A stretch of DNA of 29,732 nt from Bacteroidia bacterium (GTDB lineage Bacteria; Bacteroidota; Bacteroidia; NS11-12g; UBA9320): NCBI GenBank assembly GCA_013042025.1, contig JABDQY010000167.1:1-29732 (forward strand), given 5' to 3'. Both the position numbers and the translations under genes were made by a program. The notes under the pieces were generated by a model. The model did no database searches, was not told where the DNA came from, and worked only from the letters and a program-made list of their open reading frames with translations. Positions 25,358-29,732 of this stretch are shown piece by piece; positions within the stretch are counted from its first letter, which is position 1; every line of letters begins with the position of its first letter.

Positions 25358-26236
25358 ATGAAAAAATTATTTTTACTAGCAATTTTAGCAGCATTTGTAT
25401 TCGTTGGATGTTCTGACGACACAACTGGAACGACTCCTGGTGATGGAAGCTCAGCTGCTCCTGAAACATATACTCAAAAATCATTTTTAGAGTATTTTAG
25501 TGGAACATGGTGTCCATACTGCCCAGATGGGAAAGTTTATTTCGAAAATATTAGAGCTAAAGTTGGAGAAAATTTCTCTTCTGCTGTTTATCACAGAACA
25601 AGTACTTATGCAGATTATATGGATAACATCTATGATGATGCAATTGATGCAAAATATGCGGCTGGATACCCAACTGGTATGGTTAATAGAGTTGGTGGTG
25701 TTGCAGTAAGTAGATCAGGTTGGGAAGCAACTGTAAATCAAGTTTTAGCTCAAGAAGCTAAATGTGGTTTAGCTATTGACGCATCTAACAAAAATGGTAC
25801 TACTTTAGATATTGCTGTGAAGCTTGGTATTGGTAAAGAAGATATGCCTGCTGGTAATTATTTCTTAACTGTATTAATTATTGAAGATGTAGTTGATCAA
25901 ACTGGTACAGGTTATGACCAAAGAAATGCTTACAATACTACTTCAGGTCATGCATACTTTGGTAAAGGTGATCCAATTGTAGGATACGAGCACACAAATG
26001 TGGTTAGAAATGTTTTAACTGCTGCTTTAGGTGACGAACTTACTGCTGATCAAGTTAAAGGTGGAACTCTTTCTACTTTCAATTTTACAGCTGATGTTGC
26101 TGGTATTGGTGACGATTTAGATGTTGTTGCATTTATTTCTGAAGCAACTACTAACTTAGCTAACCCTGCTGCTTCTACATCGTTTATGTACAATGTACAA
26201 AGAACAGATATGGGAACTAATCAGGATTTTGATTAA
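25358..26236 (+). CDS. Omp28-related outer-membrane lipoprotein with thioredoxin-like fold
   Basis: The 292-residue protein has a lipoprotein signal with lipobox FVGC (Cys18) and a Thr/Gly/Ser linker. The mature part starts with a thioredoxin-like segment, EYFSGTWCPYCPDG, giving a CxxC pair at Cys52 and Cys55, as in Omp28-family proteins of Bacteroidota. The C-terminal half (from about 150) is beta-rich. P. gingivalis Omp28 is an outer-membrane surface protein; the redox role of the CxxC in this family is not established. The codon mix is uniform and rich in GCT/GGT/ACT, hinting at high expression. It has its own -7 box and a strong terminator, so it is a single-gene unit. Confidence 0.85.
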   Translation: MKKLFLLAILAAFVFVGCSDDTTGTTPGDGSSAAPETYTQKSFLEYFSGTWCPYCPDGKVYFENIRAKVGENFSSAVYHRTSTYADYMDNIYDDAIDAKYAAGYPTGMVNRVGGVAVSRSGWEATVNQVLAQEAKCGLAIDASNKNGTTLDIAVKLGIGKEDMPAGNYFLTVLIIEDVVDQTGTGYDQRNAYNTTSGHAYFGKGDPIVGYEHTNVVRNVLTAALGDELTADQVKGGTLSTFNFTADVAGIGDDLDVVAFISEATTNLANPAASTSFMYNVQRTDMGTNQDFD

Positions 26237-26261
26237 TTCGTATTCATAAAATATTTTAAAT

Positions 26262-26287
26262 GCCTCGCCTTCGGGCGGGGCTTTTTT
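26262..26287 (+). terminator. Strong Rho-independent terminator after the Omp28-like gene
   Basis: GCCTCGCC (26262-26269) pairs with GGCGGGGC (26274-26281), with one T-G pair, on a TTCG loop closed by C-G, the very stable tetraloop. Six T follow (26282-26287). It is the most GC-rich short stretch in the neighbourhood and ends 12 nt before the rlmN start. Confidence 0.95.
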
Positions 26288-26294
26288 ATTTTTG
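26287..26294 (+). promoter_or_regulatory. Possible -7 box of rlmN, overlapping the terminator T-tract
   Basis: TATTTTTG is a perfect TAnnTTTG match whose first T is the last T of the preceding terminator. A start about 6 nt downstream would fall at or next to the TTG start codon at 26300. No TTTG -33 box is present; that position is inside the terminator hairpin. Confidence 0.35.
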
Positions 26295-26299
26295 CACTA

Positions 26300-27331
26300 T
26301 TGGAAGACATTAGACAATTTTCAAAAGATGAGTTGATGGAGGTTTGCAGCAAACTTGAAGTCAAGCCCTTTAGAGCTAAACAACTATGGGAATGGCTTTG
26401 GTTAAAAAGTGCCCGTTCATTTGATGAAATGACCAATCTATCAAAAGACTTTCGCAAAACACTAAATTCCAATTTTGAAATAAATTGCGTTTCAATCGCA
26501 AATTCGCAACAAAGTAAAGACGGTACAATTAAGTTTGCGTTTCGGCTGAATGATGGGTTTCTAGTAGAAGGTGTTCTTATTCCTACAAAAGATAGAGTAA
26601 CAGCATGTATTAGTTCTCAAGTGGGCTGCAGTTTGAGTTGTACTTTCTGTGCAACAGGGTTTCTAAAACGAGAAAGGAACCTTCGAGCCGATGAAATCTA
26701 TGATCAAGTTGCATTGCTTAAATCCGAATCCCAAAAAGCATATGGATTAAATCTCTCAAACATCGTATTAATGGGAATGGGAGAACCTTTATTGAATTAC
26801 GCTAATGTTATGGAGGGTATCTCCAAAATTACATCACCAGAAGGTTTAGGAATGTCGCCTCAACGAATTACACTCTCTACAGCCGGTATTGCTAAAATGA
26901 TTAAAAAACTAGGTGATGACAATGCTAAATTTAACCTTGCCCTCTCTCTACATTCGGCGAACAATGAAAGTAGGAGTAAAATTATGCCAATTAATGACTC
27001 CAATTCTCTTGAAGACCTTATAGATGCTCTCAACTATTTTTATTCCAAAACAGGAACTCGGGTTACATTGGAATATTGTGTAATTAATGACATTAACGAT
27101 GATAGCATTGAAGCAGATGAATTAGTTCAATTCGCAAATCAAATAAAATGCAAGGTTAATTTAATAGAATATAACCCTATAGATTTGGCTGAATTTCAAT
27201 CTAGCTCAACCGAAAAAATCGAGAATTTTGCCAAATATCTTGAAGACAGAAAGGTAATTGTGAATATTAGAAGAAGTAGAGGGAAAGATATTGATGCAGC
27301 TTGTGGCCAGTTAGCTAACAAACTAGCCTAA
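26300..27331 (+). CDS. rlmN: 23S rRNA (adenine2503-C2)-methyltransferase, radical SAM
   Basis: The 343-residue protein has the radical SAM cluster motif at Cys110, Cys114 and Cys117 (GCSLSCTFC). Cys103 and Cys335 correspond to the two further catalytic cysteines of RlmN. MGMGEPLLN and ALSLHS are family signatures. It methylates A2503 in 23S rRNA, and in E. coli also A37 of some tRNAs. The start is TTG at 26300. The first ATG (residue 13) would cut off part of the conserved N-terminal helix before PFRAKQLWEWLW, so TTG is preferred. It follows the Omp28 terminator closely and converges on the DCC-family gene with a 9-nt overlap of the 3' ends. Confidence 0.95.
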   Translation: MEDIRQFSKDELMEVCSKLEVKPFRAKQLWEWLWLKSARSFDEMTNLSKDFRKTLNSNFEINCVSIANSQQSKDGTIKFAFRLNDGFLVEGVLIPTKDRVTACISSQVGCSLSCTFCATGFLKRERNLRADEIYDQVALLKSESQKAYGLNLSNIVLMGMGEPLLNYANVMEGISKITSPEGLGMSPQRITLSTAGIAKMIKKLGDDNAKFNLALSLHSANNESRSKIMPINDSNSLEDLIDALNYFYSKTGTRVTLEYCVINDINDDSIEADELVQFANQIKCKVNLIEYNPIDLAEFQSSSTEKIENFAKYLEDRKVIVNIRRSRGKDIDAACGQLANKLA

Positions 27332-27724
27332 AAACTTGCCTTTTTCTTTGTCTGTAATAAGCCTGCATGTTTCCTTTTTACCAAACCAGTTGTATCTATT
27401 CTTAGCAATAAATTTATATGCTTTATCTCTAAATGCTTTAGGTATAAACCTAGAATATTGAATTAGGTTATAAGGCCAGTTTAAAAATCGAGAGACAAAC
27501 AATGCTGCATCTGAATAAGCTAATACTTTGCCTTCATTATAAACCACTATGCTATCTCCTATTGTTTCGAACTCATTTATGTTAATCAATTTGTCAGCTA
27601 TCGAAGATTGCAATGAAGCAAATTTCAAAATGTCTCTTTTTTCTTTTCTTATAATGAAGTCTACAGACCGATTACAAAGATTGCAATAGCCGTCAAAAAA
27701 AACGATAATTTCATTCTCCAACAT
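27323..27724 (-). CDS. DCC-family thiol-disulfide oxidoreductase-like protein (DUF393)
   Basis: The 133-residue protein has the family's N-terminal signature FFDGYCNLCNR: Asp11, Cys14 and Cys17, giving a CxxC in a thioredoxin-like context. The following strands (ILKFASLQS, SIVVYNEGKVLAYSDAAL) match the DCC pattern. Physiological substrates of the family are not known. There is no signal peptide, so it is probably cytoplasmic. Its start is 5 nt after the response-regulator stop, so it is probably the last gene of the kinase-regulator operon. Its 3' end overlaps the end of rlmN by 9 nt on the other strand, with no terminator between them. Confidence 0.88.
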   Translation of the reverse strand: MLENEIIVFFDGYCNLCNRSVDFIIRKEKRDILKFASLQSSIADKLININEFETIGDSIVVYNEGKVLAYSDAALFVSRFLNWPYNLIQYSRFIPKAFRDKAYKFIAKNRYNWFGKKETCRLITDKEKGKFLG

Positions 27725-27729
27725 AGCTA

Positions 27730-28680
27730 TTATGTCCTAAGTCGATTTAAAAGTTCTTCTTTTCTTGCACGGCTAATAGGTACTTTTTTCTCATCAAAAA
27801 CAACATGTAAATCTTCAATTTTCTTGATCTTATCTAGTGAAACAATATAGGAGCGATGCACTCTTACAAAGTTTGAATCAAGTTTATTCTCAAATTCACT
27901 AAGGTATCCCAAAACAGTGTGCTTGCCTGTGGTGGTGTAGATGGTTGTGTAATTATCCAATGCTTCAAGCCATAAAATCTCAGTAAAGAGAACGCGTGAA
28001 TACATTCGTTTATCTTTTATAAAAAGAAATTTATTTCCTTTTGTGTTTCCCCATTCTGAGTCATTTGCCTTCCCAAACATTATGAGCTTCTTCAAAGAAG
28101 GAAAGTTTAAACTATATGTTTCGATATTTAAAGATGATGCATCATTTGTCTCATTTGATGCTATAGCTTCCCAGTCAAATTCACTTAAGGAATACTTCTG
28201 TAGATATATTTTATTTGCATATTTGGGTTCATTTAAAGCCGTTAGTGCTACAACCTCTGATTTATAATCATCGAAAATTTCTTTTAGGTATTCAATTGGA
28301 CTTAAGATGTTTTCTGATTTTTTCAATGCGATTGCGATATGATTTCTTAGTTCTTCCGAAGTAAAAGGCTTTACTATATAACCGTATGGTTCACTCTCTA
28401 CAGCATTCTTAAAGGTAGAATCATCATTAAAAGCCGTTAGGAATATAATTGGTGTGTTGGCACGTTCCTTAATCCAAAGGGAAACATCTATTCCTGATTT
28501 ATCTCCATGAAGATTAATGTCCATTAAAACTAAATCAGGTTGTGTCTCAGTGTATAACTCAATCGCCTCTTGAAATGAAACTGCATGACCACAAACATCA
28601 TAGCCCAATATCTCGAGATTCATTTCTAAATCCATGGCTATGGCTACTTCATCTTCTACAATTAGGATTCTTTTTTTCAT
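27730..28680 (-). CDS. LytTR-family response regulator
   Basis: The 316-residue protein has an N-terminal receiver domain (1-about 122). Its acidic pocket is Glu9-Asp10, the phosphoacceptor is Asp54 (LMDINL), the switch Thr is in FLTAFND (about residue 83), and the lysine is in VKPF. The C-terminal LytTR DNA-binding domain (about 220-316) has the usual EILWLEALDNYTTIYT and NFVRVHRSYIVS segments. About 95 residues between the two domains form a linker much longer than in typical 240-250-residue LytTR regulators; it contains predicted helices but no domain I recognise. The start overlaps the kinase stop by 4 nt (ATGA), so kinase and regulator are a pair. The target promoters are unknown. Confidence 0.93.
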   Translation of the reverse strand: MKKRILIVEDEVAIAMDLEMNLEILGYDVCGHAVSFQEAIELYTETQPDLVLMDINLHGDKSGIDVSLWIKERANTPIIFLTAFNDDSTFKNAVESEPYGYIVKPFTSEELRNHIAIALKKSENILSPIEYLKEIFDDYKSEVVALTALNEPKYANKIYLQKYSLSEFDWEAIASNETNDASSLNIETYSLNFPSLKKLIMFGKANDSEWGNTKGNKFLFIKDKRMYSRVLFTEILWLEALDNYTTIYTTTGKHTVLGYLSEFENKLDSNFVRVHRSYIVSLDKIKKIEDLHVVFDEKKVPISRARKEELLNRLRT

Positions 28681-29732
28681 TCTATCTTAAATTTAACTTC
28701 ATTTAATACTCCCCCATTCTCCTTATTTTCAATTCTATAACTTCCGTGTAGTTGTTTTTCCGTTAATCGTTTTATGAGTTTTATTCCCAAAGATTTTATC
28801 TCATCAAGATTAAAATCCTTGTTTAGTCCCTTTCCATAGTCTTGAATTATCACTATAATTTCATCCGACTTTTGAACTATACTAACATCAACAACACCTT
28901 CAGAAACCTCGTACGCATACTTTAATGAATTAGAAATGCATTCGTTAATGATTAATCCTAACGGTGTTACCTTATCCATTTCGAGAAAAATATCTTCACA
29001 CTGCACATTAACATTCACACTACTTGCCTTTGAATTATAGCTTTCAGAAATAAGCTGTACAAGTCTGCTACAATACTCCTTTAAATTAATACTTTCATCA
29101 GTGTTCTGATCATAGAACAATTCATGAATCAATGCCATTGACTTGATCTTAGAACTTGTATCACTAATGCTTTCTTCTATAGATTTTGTTTGTCCAAGAC
29201 CCTGTTCCAAACTCAAAATACTTGAAATAAGCTGAAGATTGTTTTTAACCCTATGGTGAATCTCACGTAGAAGTGAATCCTTTTCATCTAGTGAAGATTT
29301 TAAATCCTTATTTATAGAGAGTAATTCCTTCCCATATCCATCTGCATTAATAGATCCTTTTCGGTTTGTATACACCACCAATGCAAAAAGTGAAAGTACG
29401 ATTCCAATTCCAATACTTGCCCTTTTTAGCGTTTCATTTCTTGCAGATAGTTGTTCAATTTCAATCTTGTTTAACTCCCTTTGCTTAGCCAAAACTTTGT
29501 AGTTTTCTAGCCTATCTTCCGATTCTAATACCTCCGATTTTGCTTCAAATGCTAATTGTTGGTTCTTCTGATTCTCGATTTGTTTCAAGTGATTATAGTT
29601 CAATTGCATTTTAATCGCTTGATCATAATTACCAATTGCCACATATTCCATAATTAAAGCGGAATACATATCTTTCAAGACTGTAGTTTCCTCATCATTT
29701 GAATCCACACTTGATATTAGTTTTACAATTTT
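28677..29732 (-). CDS. TPR-type sensor histidine kinase, HisKA_2 family (N-terminus beyond window)
   Basis: The frame is open to the window edge, so only the last 351 residues are seen; the GTG at 29708 is probably internal. The visible part starts with a TPR-like helix pair (MEYVAIGNYDQAIK region), then a long charged coiled coil, one TM segment (about residues 106-121 of this fragment) and a HisKA_2 phosphoacceptor helix REIHHRVKNNLQL, with His159/His160. The HATPase domain has the N-box NECISNSLKYAY and the QDYGKGL nucleotide loop. Periplasmic TPR, TM and HisKA_2 are a common Bacteroidota arrangement. The kinase is expected to phosphorylate the adjacent LytTR regulator. The signal is unknown. 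Confidence 0.92.
   Translation of the reverse strand, partial: KIVKLISSVDSNDEETTVLKDMYSALIMEYVAIGNYDQAIKMQLNYNHLKQIENQKNQQLAFEAKSEVLESEDRLENYKVLAKQRELNKIEIEQLSARNETLKRASIGIGIVLSLFALVVYTNRKGSINADGYGKELLSINKDLKSSLDEKDSLLREIHHRVKNNLQLISSILSLEQGLGQTKSIEESISDTSSKIKSMALIHELFYDQNTDESINLKEYCSRLVQLISESYNSKASSVNVNVQCEDIFLEMDKVTPLGLIINECISNSLKYAYEVSEGVVDVSIVQKSDEIIVIIQDYGKGLNKDFNLDEIKSLGIKLIKRLTEKQLHGSYRIENKENGGVLNEVKFKIE

Overview
The window comes from a Bacteroidota chromosome, most likely Flavobacteriales. The evidence is an AT-rich sequence, a gliding-motility ABC transporter set (gldA, gldF, gldG), a type IX secretion (T9SS) C-terminal sorting domain, a PorE-like OmpA lipoprotein, a type III glutamine synthetase, and an Omp28-family lipoprotein. 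Several promoters fit the Bacteroidota pattern TTTG-N(19-23)-TAnnTTTG, and genes generally lack a Shine-Dalgarno. No tRNA, rRNA, insertion sequence, phage gene or CRISPR array was seen. Coding density is very high, and no gene-free stretch exceeds 300 bases.

Left edge (1-805): the tail of a probable T9SS cargo gene with a terminator, then a small heat-shock protein gene. The hsp20 leader can fold into a two-stem hairpin that ends directly at the start codon, making it a candidate RNA thermometer. A strong hairpin with a GAAA loop separates hsp20 from the converging genes to its right.

Leftward block (803-12227): ten minus-strand genes run almost without gaps from tyrS. They are tyrS, a split-barrel flavin reductase, a two-TM unknown protein, an NADPH-dependent FMN reductase family protein, a 965-aa T9SS-sorted surface protein, gldA, gldF, gldG, an acyloxyacyl hydrolase (PagL-like) and a DUF2807 lipoprotein. 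Spacings run from 8-nt overlaps to a 32-nt gap, consistent with one long transcript from a TAnnTTTG promoter before tyrS to the terminator at 772-803.

Middle block (12333-21367), mainly rightward: a Bax inhibitor-1 family protein, DNA polymerase I with all three activities apparently intact, a converging small lipoprotein, an LpxH-type phosphatase overlapping a secreted repeat protein, release factor 1, and type III glutamine synthetase.

Right block (21491-29732): a PorE-like lipoprotein (TPR, propeller, CarboxypepD_reg-like, OmpA) has a C-terminal extension that I read as a degenerate retropepsin fold. It is followed by purM with a TTG start, an Omp28-like thioredoxin-fold lipoprotein, a strong terminator, and rlmN, also with a TTG start. 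Facing these on the minus strand is a HisKA_2-type sensor kinase (truncated by the window edge), a LytTR response regulator with a long linker, and a DCC-family thiol protein.

What may be new: the hsp20 leader structure, the proposed inactive retropepsin-like module on the PorE-like protein, the tyrS-to-gld superoperon that includes a lipid A-modifying enzyme and a secreted adhesin-like protein, and a terminator/promoter overlap before rlmN. These are inferences from reading the sequence; no search or folding program was run.
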